Assembly: GCA_016647705.1 (NCBI GenBank) | Contig: CM028330.1 | Coordinates: 36,345,534-36,409,533 of the forward strand | Direction of reading: 5' to 3' | DNA from: Eucommia ulmoides | Lineage: Eukaryota; Streptophyta; Magnoliopsida; Garryales; Eucommiaceae | DNA length: 64,000 nucleotides | Part shown: in pieces, positions 1-10,926 of the stretch | Layout of the letters: every line of letters starts with the position of its first letter | Numbering within the stretch: position 1 is the first letter of the stretch | Notes under the pieces: model-generated | Databases searched by the model: none | What the model was told of the DNA's origin: nothing | What the model saw: the letters and a program-made list of their open reading frames with translations, nothing else | Position numbers and translations under genes: made by a program

Positions 1-600
1 TTTAATTTGTATTAAATATAATATGCTAACAATACGAGGTGGAAAATTCCCAACCTTCAATTTGAATGGCTAAAATTTAGAAGGGAATTACTCTCCTCGA
101 TGCGTGTATACGGGTGTTTTATTTAATTTGTATTAAATATAATGTGCTAACAATACGAGGTGGAAAATTCCCAACCTTCAATTTGAATGGCTAAAATTTA
201 GAAGGGAATTACTCTCCTCGATGCGTGTGTGCGGATGTTTTATTTAATTTGTATTAAATATAATGTGCTAACAATACGAGGTGGAAAATTCCCAACCTTC
301 AATTTGAATGGCATAAATTTAGAAGGGAATTACTCTCCTCGATGCGTGTGTGCGGGTGTTTTATTTAATTTGTATTAAATATAATGTGCTAACAATACGA
401 GGTGGAAAATTCTCAACCTTCAATTTGAATGGCTAAATTTAGAAGGGAATTACTCTCCTCGATGCGTGTGTGCGGGTGTTTTATTTAATTTGTATTAAAT
501 ATAATGTGCTAACAATACGAGGTGGAAAATTCCCAACCTTCAATCAGAACGGTCTAGGTTTAGAAGGGAGATCACTTCCCTCAAATGTGTGTGTATGTGT
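1..600. repeat. Tandem repeat, about 121-bp unit, five copies
   Basis: Five head-to-tail copies start at about 1, 122, 243, 364 and 484, giving periods of 121, 121, 121 and 120 bp. Each unit begins TTTAATTTGTATTAAATATA and carries the phrases ACGAGGTGGAAAATTC and GAAGGGAATTACTCTCCTC. The first four units differ by only a few bases; the fifth diverges after its first half. The array starts at the window edge, so more copies may lie to the left. The block that follows resembles the 3' region of Tat/Ogre-like LTRs, so the array may be an LTR-embedded satellite; that is inference. Confidence 0.9.
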
Positions 601-1035
601 ATATGTGTATATAAGGAGGATTTAAAAATAAAATAAAAACATTCGGATTTAAATTCTAATTGGACTTAATCGGATAAGGTACCGTCTTTGGACGGGCGTC
701 TTGGGGTGCTTGACACCTTCCCCGAGCGTAACTGACCCCCGAACTCTTTAAACGAATCTCTGGTTAGACCATATTATTTTTGGAGTCAAATTTTACTTAA
801 GCCATTTTTTTAACTTATTTTCAAAAAAGAAAAATATAGTGGCCTAGCACATCATTTAAACCCAATGCTAGGTGGCGACTCCTTTTTCTAAAACAGGCTT
901 AAGTACATTTTAATGAGAAAATCGACGTTTTTAAAAACCCTTCTCGTTTTACCAGCGCCAAGCATATATAAACATATATCTATATATATATTTGTTTTTG
1001 GTTTTTTCTGGAAAATCGGGGCGCGTTCACATATA
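601..1035 (+). mobile_element. Tat/Ogre-like LTR 3' region (fragment)
   Basis: The block contains the phrases GGGCGTCTTGGGGTGCT, CACCTTCCCCGAGCGTAAC and GCTAGGTGGCGACTCC. The same ordered set recurs, more diverged, at about 1680-2160 and 12590-12981. In the last case it sits at the 3' end of an insertion whose boundaries are well defined, so I read this block as the 3' part of a related LTR in + orientation. The segment ends near GGGGCGCGTTCACA. The family name comes from general knowledge of plant Ty3 elements; only the internal similarity is seen directly. Confidence 0.5.
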
Positions 1036-1620
1036 ACTTAGTATTTTTTTTCACAAAAAAAATTCTTCTCTCATTTGTTTTGAAACAAGTTCTTTTTTAT
1101 TTTTTTTATTTAAAATGTTTTCTGCACAAATAAAAATTATTTTTCAAATTTTTTCTGCATAATAAAACTAAACCTTTGGTTTTCTTAAAAATATTTTTCA
1201 AAACCAAAAAATGATTTTTTTTAAGAAAAACTTTTTTTTAATCATTTTTATTCATCAATAAAAACAATAAAAATATTTTCTTAGTCTTTAAATTATTTTT
1301 CTTGAATAAGGAAACATCTCTTTCACAAAAACAAATTATCTTAATGGAAAGGTCTTTTCATTTTAGACATTTTTTTTTTAATATGTAAGTTTTTTCAATC
1401 ATAACTTAAACAAAAATCAAAACCTCTCTCCCGAGACCAAACTTTTCGATTCTTCCATAATCGATTGGGGGTTTAAAAGGAGAATATTTTTTGCATTTTT
1501 ATTTTACTTGTTTAATTGTACTTGTTTGTTTTATTTTGTGTATGTATTCATAACTTTACTTCATTTGCATAATAATGATAATAATAATAAAAAAAAAAAA
1601 AAAGATAGGGGAAAAAGATT
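1036..1620. other. AT-rich stretch without a gene
   Basis: Long T and A runs dominate and no convincing coding or RNA feature is visible. It probably belongs to the surrounding decayed LTR-retrotransposon sequence, because LTR-like blocks flank it on both sides. Confidence 0.5.
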
Positions 1621-2165
1621 GTGTTAACCAACCAAATTAAAATAAAACTTGGACTTAATTTAATTTAAAATACTTCGACACTAGGTAGCATTTTCAAATG
1701 GGTGTCTTGGGGTTCCTAATACCTTCTCCGAGCATAACATCCCCGAACTTAAAGAATACTCTGGTTAAAACATTTTGAGCCAAATTTTGGGGCATTTAAA
1801 AAAAAACTAATTTCTTCTCTCATTTTCTTTAAAATCCGGTGACCTAGCACCCCTTTTGACAAGAAATGCTAGGTGGCGACTCCAAGTTTTCATAAAAAAT
1901 CGGCCCAAATAAACTAGTTCAAAATTGGTGCCTAGGAAAACCCCTTGAACTTATTTTTTAAAAATGTTTTAAAAAATAATGCAAATCCAAAAGCATTTTC
2001 AAAAGGAACAACCAATTCTAGGTGGCGACTCTAAGTTTTCATAAAAATTTGACCCAAATGAACTAGTTCAAAACTGACGTTTGGGAAAACCCCTTGTTTT
2101 TATTTTATTTTTTTAAAAAATAAAAAATAAAGATAATTTAAAAGCATTTTCAAAAGGATAAGTTT
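1621..2165 (+). mobile_element. Second Tat/Ogre-like LTR fragment with 149-bp internal duplication
   Basis: This repeats the ordered phrases of the 601-1035 block (GGGTGTCTTGGGGTTCC, CCTTCTCCGAGCATAACA, GCTAGGTGGCGACTCC). A segment starting GGTGGCGACTC at 1872 is duplicated in tandem at 2021, a period of 149 bp. The copies share GAACTAGTTCAAAA and GCATTTTCAAAAGGA. It is more diverged than the first block, so it is probably a separate insertion or an older LTR. Confidence 0.5.
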
Positions 2166-2331
2166 TTTTAAAAAATGAATGGGATTTCAAATATAACATT
2201 GGCACTCGATTGGTGTTGTCATTCATGAACAATCCAGGGTGTGTCACCTTCTCTGCGACAGAAGACAACTTCCGAATAGAGCTAAGTGGCACCGCTCGAC
2301 TATAGATGAGGGTTAATTCTTCCGAGATCAC

Positions 2332-2912
2332 CTGGTTGCCCATGCTCAGCTTGAGTTCCTAACCCACGCTGATGGTATTTGGCAGGCCTACCATCAGGAT
2401 CCTCGCTGGGGTAATGTGATTCGAGAGAGGACCTTGTTTATCCAGTGTTGTTCTTTCCGAGGCCCGTCTTTATGGGAGACTTCTTTGGGCAAAAAAGCCT
2501 TACCTCAAATCTCCAGGGAGTTACGCATTCCTCCCAAGCTTCCTGCTGTTTTATCTGGACCCCATATAGACTTAGACAATATTGATCATTTCAACCTGGA
2601 TGCTCCAGCAGCTGTTTTGATTAGCCCAGTTGTTCAAGAGAAAAAGTATATTCAGTTGTTTTCCAGAGTGTCCATCGATATGCGAATAGACATAACATCT
2701 TTAGTTGGTGGCGCTTTCATAGGTCATCGAGTGTTGATGTTTTGGGCAGGTCGTAGTAACGAGACTGTGGTTCCTGTGACCGAGCTAAAGGCCATTAGAT
2801 TAGAGAGAGATACTCTCCAATAGTAGTGTGATCGACTGTGTCGAGCGGGGGAGCTTGATACGGCCTTAGCTGATGTGAAGAGGGAGCAAAACGACCTATA
2901 TCGAGAGGTTAA
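2332..2912 (+). pseudogene. Degraded ORF of unknown family, 5' part
   Basis: An open stretch (2416-2823) encodes about 135 residues. After two adjacent in-frame TAG codons at 2821-2826 the same frame stays open to the insertion point at 2912 with coding-like composition (charged, possibly coiled coil). The frame also seems open upstream of 2416, so the true start is unclear. Two transposons (2913-3518 and 3551-5543) separate it from a short coding-like tail near 5560-5702. I do not recognise the protein; it could be an accessory ORF of a plant Ty3/Tat element or a plant-mobile-domain-type gene fragment. It is not functional as it stands. Confidence 0.45.
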
Positions 2913-3065
2913 GGTGGCGTTTGGTTAGTGTTCCCACTTTCCTGAACCCAACTGGAATGGGTTGGGTTGGGTTGAGAATTTGGGAACAGAATTGCGTTTG
3001 GTAACGAAAATTTTTGTTTTGTGCTGAGAACAGAATCGTGTTTGGTAACGATTTTATCCTAAAAC

Positions 3066-3100
<35 letters not shown>

Positions 3101-3518
3101 TGTTTGGCGGCGGTTGGCTGCGGCAGACGGCGGCGGCGGTGGTATTAGACGGTGATCGGACGGCCGGACGCCGATGACGGCGGTGGTGTCAGACGGTGGT
3201 CGGACGGCCGGACACCGACGACGGCGGTGGTGGCCGATGCCGGCGAACGGACGGCGACGCACGGTGTCTGAAGATGGTCACTGGAAGTGGCCGGCGGTGG
3301 GTGGCCGTCGAACGGTGGTCGGAGTTGAGAACTTTGGGTACAAAAAAAAAATAAGTTTTTTTTGTTTCTCATTTCCTTAACATTTTGAGAATCAATTCCT
3401 ATTTTTGGGTTGGGTTGGGTTGAGTTTTGTATTTGCCAAACGCGTTCCCAAAAATCAAACTCAGAATTTTTGGGTTGGGTTGGGTTGGGTTTGGTTGGGA
3501 CACTAATCAAACGGGGCC
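2913..3518. mobile_element. PIF/Harbinger-like non-autonomous element (606 bp), TSD TAA
   Basis: The left end reads GGTGGCGTTTGGTTAGTGT and the inverted right end reads GGCCCCGTTTGATTAGTGT. Both ends are flanked by TAA (2910-2912 and 3519-3521), the 3-bp TSD type expected of PIF/Harbinger elements. Sub-terminal GGGTTGGGTTGGGTTG arrays occur near both ends. The core is a 32-bp T run (3068-3099) and a GC-rich segment with a 44-bp tandem duplication (starting 3147 and 3191). Overlapping reading frames in this GC-rich core are low-complexity artefacts. No transposase is present. Confidence 0.8.
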
Positions 3519-3550
3519 TAATTGATTTCGGGGTGTATTGTCTTCTTGTA

Positions 3551-5543
3551 GGAGTTCTTTACACTTTTAATATTTTTTAAAAAGAAAATTACTGAAATAG
3601 AATGTTTTTCAACTTATTTACAGAAGTAATGCTACCCGAGGATATGATCGCCGGGTTTGTGGGGCCGGCCGTATACCTGGGGTTCGGAACCTCGGGTATA
3701 CCAATTTTTTTTATTTTTTTTCGTTTTTGGGGTTATAACCAAGGTTTGGTACCCCCAGGGTTCTACATAGAACCCGGGGTATAACTCACTAAAAAAAACG
3801 TTTTGGCTCAATAAATTTTTAAAATATTCGACAACTTTAAGTTGATTAACGGTGGTCTATCGATATTTTAAATAAATCTAATTTTTTTTTGCATAAATTA
3901 CGTTCAAAACACTCCATAATACTTTTTACAACATTAAAAACAGACAAGTGAATGAATTTAAAAAAAATCACCAAAGTTGATCAAATAAGCTGTTTCGATA
4001 ATGGCAAAAAAAATTTGGCAATTTGAAATTAACAAAAGATTGCATGTCCATAACAGAAATGAACCCAATTTTTTGTACATAAATTATGCTCATAACATTA
4101 CATAACAAAATTTAGAACACTAAAAACAGACTAGTGAATAATTTTTAAATAATCGTCAACGTTGGTCGAATGAGTTGTTTCGATGATGATACAATTTTTT
4201 TGAAAACTTTGAGTTAACAAAAAAATAGTCGTCTATCCGTAACAGAAATGAACCTGATTTTTTTTGTGTACAAACTACGTTCATAACGCTAAATAATAAA
4301 ATCGAGAATATAAAAAACGGATTAGTAAATAATTTTTAAATAATGATTATTGTCACAACATTTTATTGCTCTTCAACGTTTCAAAAACACTATATTGCTC
4401 TTCAATATTTGGATGGACATAACTTTGCGCTCGGTGGTCCGTTAGGGGCAATTTTTTTCTTTTAAAAGTTGGGTTTAATCTGAGTCATCACTCTGACTGT
4501 TAAAGATTTCAATTTTACCAACGGGACAAGATGCACGTTCGTGACGAAGATTACAAATTTATTCACCCAACACTTCAAATCCAAAATTGAAGGTGAAAAC
4601 GAGATTTATTTAAAAAAATACTAGACCAAACCACCTATGGGGGTTTGCCACGCCTAGATCTTGAAAAAATACCTGAAATTAAAAAAATAAATCGCCTCAA
4701 ACGGACCACCAAGCGCAAAGTTATGTCCATCCAAACTTTTTGTATTGTCTTACATAAGTTTTCTCTTTTCTTAACACCATATATTCCCTTATCCATTTTT
4801 TATGTTCTCGATTTTATTATTTAGCGTTATGAATGTAATTTATATACAAAAAAATCAGGTTCATTTTTTGTTAACTCAAAGTTTTCAAAAAAATTGCATC
4901 GTCATCGAAACAACTAATCTGACCAACTTTGACGATTATTTAAAAATTATTCACTAGTCCGTTTTTAGTGTTCTAAATTTTGTTATGTAGTGTTATGAGC
5001 ATAATTTATATATATAAAAAAAATTGGTTCATTTCTGTTACGGACATGTAATCTTTTGTTAATTCTAAATTGTCGAAAAAATTCCACTATTATCGAAACA
5101 GTTCATCTGGTGAACTTTGCGGATTTTTTAAAATTCATCCATTTGTTTGTTTTTAGTGTTATAAAAAGTATTATGGAGTGTTTTGAATGTAATTTATGGA
5201 CAAAAAATTAGATTTATTTAAAATATCGATAGACCACCGTTAATCAACTCAAAGTTGGTGAAAATTTTAAAAATTTATTGGGCCAAAATGTTATTTTATT
5301 TTTTTTGTTTTTTTTTAGTGGGTTATACCCGGGGTAGTTATACCCAGGGTTCAGTACCCCGGGTATAACCCCTAAAACGAAAAAAAAAATTGGTATACTA
5401 AGGGTTTCGAACCCCTAGTATACGACCGATCCCACAAACCCGGGGATCACATCCCTGAGGAGCACTACTTCTGTAAATAAGTTGAAAAACATGTTATTTT
5501 AGTAATTTTCTTTTTAAAAAATATTAGAAGTGTAAAGAACTCC
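3551..5543. mobile_element. Long foldback element, about 0.9-kb inverted arms, 8-bp TSD
   Basis: The left arm begins GGAGTTCTTTACACTT and the right end is its inverted counterpart. TTCTTGTA directly flanks both sides (3543-3550 and 5544-5551). The arms match in inverted order over most of the element, including the CCCGGGTATAAC-type motif blocks near 3640-3785 and 5325-5450, TTAACGGTGGTCTATCGATA (near 3845 and 5220) and CGGTGGTCCGTT (near 4425 and 4705). The spacer is only about 200-250 bp (about 4460-4690). No transposase is visible. It could be a foldback, MULE-type or hAT-type non-autonomous element; the 8-bp TSD does not decide this. Confidence 0.8.
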
Positions 5544-5551
5544 TTCTTGTA

Positions 5552-5705
5552 GGATTCATGTTCCTTTCCCAAAGACTCGCACTGCTACTCCCGAGACAAC
5601 ACCATTTGTGGCCAATTTAGAGGCCTTGATTCCTCTCGAGACAACGACCCCACAGACAGAGGGATTGGGGGAGCCAACCAACCTGCCTATTCCAGATTGC
5701 TGATA
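5552..5705 (+). pseudogene. Tail of the interrupted unknown ORF
   Basis: Directly after the foldback TSD a frame is open for about 48 codons and stops at TGA near 5700. It is rich in Pro, Thr and Glu. It is probably the continuation of the degraded ORF at 2332-2912, because removing both transposons brings the pieces within about 40 bp. The short residual spacer ends TTCTTGTAG, resembling a splice acceptor, so an intron or a simple frameshift are both possible. Function unknown. Confidence 0.35.
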
Positions 5706-6136
5706 TTTGCAATAATCTTTTTTATTGTATTTTTATTTTCTTTTTGACATGCTTGCACTTGTGGAGACTTTTTTGTGTATTTATAAGTTAAGCCTGGATG
5801 ATGTATTTTTGCTTATGTACCCTTTTATTTATTTACGGCAGTTTTTATTGTCTCAGTTCTTTATCATTATCGTTGGTGCAACAATTATTATTTAATACAT
5901 TAATAGAGTAAATTTTTACCCTAAATTTGTCATTTTTTACTTCAAACTTAATGGCATATGCTTAAACCAATTTGTGCTAACATTTTAAAAATAAAGGCCA
6001 TTTTTCAGATAAAAAATTTCATAGATAACTAAATCATAATAGCCATTTTCTGGTGGTACTTAGTGACGCAATTTTTTTTTTTTTTGCCATAAATTTTCCT
6101 AGTGTATGGGATTTTCTTATCATTACAGGATTCATC
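5706..6136. other. Non-coding stretch
   Basis: AT-rich sequence with no recognisable gene or repeat boundary. It ends in a T-rich run followed by CATTACAG at about 6121-6128, which looks like a splice acceptor just before the next open stretch. Confidence 0.4.
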
Positions 6137-7330
6137 ATGTCAGGTTGTTTCGGACGTCGCCCATCTTCTCGGGAGAAGGGAAAGGCAGTGACCTACTCCT
6201 CAGTGAAAAGGGGCCGATCACAAGGTCAGGCAATTTCTACCCCAAAAGTGGGGAAACCCAACAATGTCGCTATGTGGCCTACGAACAGGACTAGCCCATG
6301 GTAGAAATCATGTTAATTTAATGAATTTTGATTGTATATTTGGCGTACCTTACTTTTGCATACCTATTGCTGACAACTTTCTTAGGTGGGCTTTTCAGGA
6401 GATCTCATCACTACACTCGGATTCCAAGGCAATGCCAATTCATCTCAGGTTTTCGTTTCATCAGCCTAGCTGCTTTCCTCTATCTAACTGGTTGGAATTG
6501 TAGACTTCAATAGAGACAGAGCTTATCCGAAGTAGTCTCGGATACATCATGGAACTTCATCATGTGCTAGTAGAGGTGGCACTACTTAGAGCTTTGATGG
6601 TCTCTAGGTTCTGGTGACTTTATGCGTTCAGATCAGAATGATCAAGCTAACCCCTTGCGTGGAAGAGGTATCGTTCTTGCTCCGACTCCCTCTATTATAA
6701 GAGATTCTGCAATTTTCAACGACATTGTTGAAGACTTGATAATCTCAAGCCCCAGGTGTAAAACAAAATACCTATCTCTTTACTTAGGTGATCCGATGAG
6801 TCCATGGTATTGGAAATACTCGGCGATGGTCCTCGGATGATTGTGGCTACAACCGTCATAAGGATATTTGGAGTGGCTATGATGATTGGCACATGCGTTA
6901 GATGACTGTATCAGTGGCCGAGTTACTGCAGAAGACATTATTCCCTCAAAAGGGAGCCGATCACTCTGGTCAGACAGTTATTTTGGTTGAGAATATGCTT
7001 AGTAGCTCATCTTGTCTAGTGGTACCCTTCATGCTGGCCGAAGTATATCTGTCATTGACAGCCTGCCGACCTAGTGGTGACTATTTTTTTTTGGTGTTGC
7101 ACTTTGTTGCAGACATGGCTCTCTTCCCACTTGGCTAGATTACCATTAATGATTTGGTGCCTTAAAGAGCCGATAGTAGGTCGGGTATCTTCACAACTTT
7201 ATTTGCTCTTTCAGCGACTGCTTTATCCTCTGGATTGGATGGCACTTCTTTTAGAGATTATTAGTTCTGGCATGATATGGACCACTCAAATGTTATCGCT
7301 TTTCTGGCAACTTGCAGTTGTATAGTGAAG
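6137..7330 (+). pseudogene. Degenerate coding remnant, unrecognised
   Basis: A short ORF opens with ATG at 6137 (56 codons, basic and Ser/Arg/Lys-rich). Further open pieces lie at 6622-6840, 6902-7138 and 7074-7325 in shifting frames. The base composition is higher in GC than the surroundings, which fits decayed coding sequence rather than random DNA. I cannot assign a family. Given its neighbours it is most likely an accessory or structural ORF of a decayed retroelement. Confidence 0.3.
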
Positions 7331-7425
7331 ATGGAGACTTATGGACTTTGTTCTCTCTCGAGGTCTATTTATCCATAATCGACGAAACTAATCCAGTAGT
7401 TATTTTCGATCAGCACACTCGGTCT

Positions 7426-7850
7426 TCAACCAATAGTGCTATAATTGTCCTTGGTTGGTGCATTTGTGCCATTTTGCCATAAATCTCTTTTCGATTCGTC
7501 TATTTGATCAAATAATATTGGGTGGTTAAGGTCGATTCTATTGTCGAATGCCTTCTTTGGTAGGAACAGTAGTGGATAACTCGGGTGTTCATCCTTAGGT
7601 GGGAAATACACATTTAGCACTTTGTCGAACATATCTACTACTTTTGTGACTTTCTTGTTCAACATGTCTTTCGTTTCCCATATGAGATCTAACTCTTCAG
7701 AATCTTGGGCAATTCTTTTCTTTTCCTCAATTTCTTCAATATTGATGTAAATTATTGGCTCTTTTCCTTTGCTAGTATCTTCCTTTTGCATTTCTTCTTC
7801 AAAATCATTTCTCCATCTAGTAGACATGATTGGACGATCATCCATCGCCC
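7426..7850 (-). pseudogene. Downstream part of a Ty3 Tat-like gag/pol remnant
   Basis: A minus-strand ORF of 139 codons, rich in Glu, Lys and Asp, lies just downstream (in minus direction) of the gag zinc-knuckle region at 8137-8445. Its position suggests the gag-to-protease linker of the same element. No protease or RT motif is visible here, so this part of the element has decayed or been deleted. Confidence 0.35.
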
Positions 7851-8136
7851 TTGAAAGGAGTGATAAGTCTACTCAATATGCTTTTGGGCAGTTGCTTGAT
7901 TTTATCTAGGTTGCCTTGTGTGGTTTAGGATTAGTCTTCCAGGCTCCTTTAATGTCTTCAGAATAGTTTCTCCGATCTCGATCGATCATGTTGACAATTG
8001 CAATTGGGTTTTCATGCTTCGGGAATGGGTTTTGGTGATAGCTAGGCTGGGCGGTTTTTCTATTTATGAGGGAAGAATATGGCCTTAGCCTGGATAAGGT
8101 CCTCTATTCAGTGCTTTAAATTGTAACAATTATCGG

Positions 8137-8783
8137 TTAGTGACCAGGTGCTCCATAGTGATATGCGCAGAACTGGTTGGGGTGAAAAATTGGGTTTTGA
8201 AGATTTTGTTGATTTAGGGGAATTAACTCAAGCATTTTGTTTTTTATACACTCCTCAAGGATTCGAGAGAGTGGTACTGGCAAAGGGGTAAACTGTCTTG
8301 TTTCACTAGTTGGACGGTAAATCCCTTTGTGGTTCTGATTAGGGTTGAAAGTAGTTGGAGGAAGTGGTGTTGGAGCTTTATAAAGAGTGTTATATGGATA
8401 GAGAGTATATGCTGGAGCCTGAAATGGAGCAAACCGAGATAACACTTGGTTTTGAGTAGGGAAGTTTTGGTATTTGTGGGGATTTGGTGGGGATTTGGCT
8501 ACTGATGAGTGTATTGGGGCGGAATATTCTGGGGGTTATTTTGATTGTGGACAATCATTTCTACCTCGAGATCTTTTTTTCTAGGGGGAGCGGACTTTTT
8601 GGTTTTATTATCAGATGGCTTTCGAATTCTTCTAGTGTGGATTCCTTCTTTTACGTATTCTCCTTGAAGTATCACGTCGGAGAATGGTCTACCCAAAGTA
8701 CTGAGAAGGGTATCATAGTGTGGAAGCGGGTGAGCTTATACAAACATTTGTACCATTTTGGACTCTTTCATCGGTGGTACTAT
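8137..8783 (-). pseudogene. Ty3 Tat/Ogre-like gag, C-terminal half, broken
   Basis: Read on the minus strand, the segment has the gag-family order: a PPM-led segment with one internal stop, a GRPFSDVILQGEYV-type motif, a Pro-rich linker, then RQFTPLPVPLSRI and the start of a zinc knuckle (CAYHYGAPGH). These are hallmarks of gag polyproteins in plant Ty3 Tat-lineage elements. The N-terminal half lies at 12982-13355 and 14705-15340, separated by two younger insertions. The segment ends at 8783 exactly at an LTR insertion with a near-perfect TSD. Confidence 0.65.
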
Positions 8784-8980
8784 TGTAGACACCACATTTT
8801 GTCCTTCCCAGTCAGCGTCAGACTGAAAGTATAAGTTCAGATAAACATTAAACAAAGGTTTAAAGGGAATTAATTTTTACTTCGAATTAAAAACTTTAGA
8901 TACAACAAAAAACAACAAAAAAAAATACAAAAAAAAAAATATAAAATTGTCAAATTTGACTGAATTCGGTTAAGTAAAAG

Positions 8981-9600
8981 TAGGGCTGGCAAAACAGGTA
9001 TTTACACGATGACACGACACGAGACCGACACGAAATTAGCAGGTCTAGGTTTTACTTATCAGGTATCGGGTCGTTATCGTGTCAGACCCGATAACCTGAT
9101 AAGAAATAGTGTAGGTTATCAGGTTGACCTGATAACCCAATAGGTTACACGATAAGAATTTCGTGTATTCGGGTTACACGATAACCTGTGACCCAATAGG
9201 TTACCCGTTAATTTAATAAATTATTTTTACACCCCCCAAATTATCAAATATTACAAATTAGTACTTAATATGTATAATAATTTGTTAAGATGGTTTTAAA
9301 TTAACAGGTTAACAGGTCGTTAACGTGTAATGGGTTAACGTGTAATGGGTAGATTAATGTATAATAGAAACCTATCAGGTCTTATCATGTCGTGTTTACC
9401 TGATAGGTTTCGTGTCATCGTGTGACACGAAAAATTATCGTGTCGTGTCGTGTCGAGACGATAATTTTCGTGTCGTGTTCGTGTTTGGGTAGTCTGACAC
9501 GATAAGCTTATCGTGTCGTGTTCGTGTTTGGGTCTTATCGTGTTTCGTGTTATCATGTAATGACTTGTTACACGACCTGTTACCTGTTTTGCCAGCCCTA
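8981..9600. mobile_element. hAT-like MITE (620 bp) with perfect 8-bp TSD
   Basis: The termini are perfect inverted copies of TAGGGCTGGCAAAACAGGTA. AGTAAAAG flanks both sides (8973-8980 and 9601-9608), an 8-bp TSD as expected for hAT transposons. The interior is made of degenerate CGTGTCGTGT / ACACGACACG motifs and has no transposase. It sits inside the 4.2-kb solo LTR and is therefore younger than it. Confidence 0.92.
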
Positions 9601-10752
9601 AGTAAAAGTTTCAAGGTCAACCTCGAAATTCCTAAAGTTAAAAGGGGACTAAGATGAATTTATTAAAGGATGATTTTTATCACCTTTAATATAAATAAAT
9701 TGGTTGGTACCTTTTAATTATAGAAAATTTCACCAAGTTACCTCTGTTACCTGCTTTGATCCCGAAACATTTACTATCACCAGCTTCGTCTATTTAATGT
9801 CAAATATACTTCTTTAAATTCTTGTTTAAAGTGTTAATATCCATAAATCAAATCCAAAAGGCCTTCATAAAGTCATATAATTTCCATGACAAGTCCAAGT
9901 TACCAAAAGTAACTAAGGATTAGGACTCGGTTTAAAATCAATCAAACCGAAGTCATCATAATTAGCATTAAAAGCCCATCAAATCAAGGGTCCTACCAAG
10001 AATTTAACGACTCATGAATGAGCATTAAATGCTTAATAAATTTACTAGATATTTCCTACAAAATATCTAAGGAAAGAACCTAGTTATTTAAGAAGTAACT
10101 AACGGTTATCAAACTAACCGATCCGATTCGCCACCTAGCATACATTTAGTGAAAACATTAAATGTCCATCCCATCAGGAATTAATGTTGGGATGACATGG
10201 ATGGACCACATTCAAAGCACCAAGATATTATGAGTAAAATGTCTTAGGAGAAACTAAAACGCTTGAAATGTAACTACCCGTTACAAGGCAAACCGAACCG
10301 ATTCAATTCAATTTGAACCGATTTAATGCCCATCACATCAAGTGTCATTGTCAAGTATTAAATTCTAAATGACACTTCAAGACTAGATTTAAAGAACCTC
10401 CAAAGCATTAATGGCAACTAAACCGAAATAGAGCAAGTAACCGGTACTTAGCCACCAAACCATATTGGAAAGGTCACATCATGCCATAAATGATCCCATG
10501 TGCAACCGATCATATCCAAGGATTGTTAATGATGACTAGTGATTGCTAATGATTACCAATGATTTCCAATCATTGCATTTAGATATAAATAGATTTGGTA
10601 ATCATTACCAAATTGAGAATCTTTTCATATCTTTCAAATTCATTCAAAACCATTCAACATCAAGACAAGAAGGAATGACCCCTAAGATAAAATTACCCTA
10701 AGGATCATCTTGGGATCACCTGTACATTTCCAAATGCCCAGGCTTCCTAGCC

Positions 10753-10760
10753 TATAAATA
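10753..10760 (+). promoter_or_regulatory. TATA box of the solo LTR
   Basis: TATAAATA precedes a CAGGCCTCATTTTTCAC context, the usual U3/R arrangement of a plant LTR promoter. It agrees with the + orientation deduced from the TG...CA ends. Assignment is by motif and position only. Confidence 0.45.
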
Positions 10761-10926
10761 CAGGCCTCATTTTTCACAAATCCAAGAGCTTGAACACACC
10801 ATTTCTCTTTCTAGGCTCGAATTCTACAGTTGGGTCTCTAAGGTTTTCAAGCTTTCTATTCAATAAACACCTCAAAATTTTGTTGAAACACCATCCCGAA
10901 GGAGTTCTTTAGGATCTTGGAGTAAG

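Noticed and set aside
1-600. CRISPR-like array
   Set aside because: The units are contiguous 121-bp repeats without unique spacers, in a plant nuclear context.
3065-3510. Pro/Arg-rich ORFs on both strands
   Set aside because: They arise from a T run and a GC-rich duplicated core of a PIF-like element; no domain and no codon-usage support.
3551-5543. Convergent genes suggested by short ORFs
   Set aside because: The stretch is a long inverted repeat; ORFs mirror each other and are short.
8484-8834. 116-codon plus-strand ORF
   Set aside because: It is the shadow of the minus-strand gag segment, which matches the family pattern.
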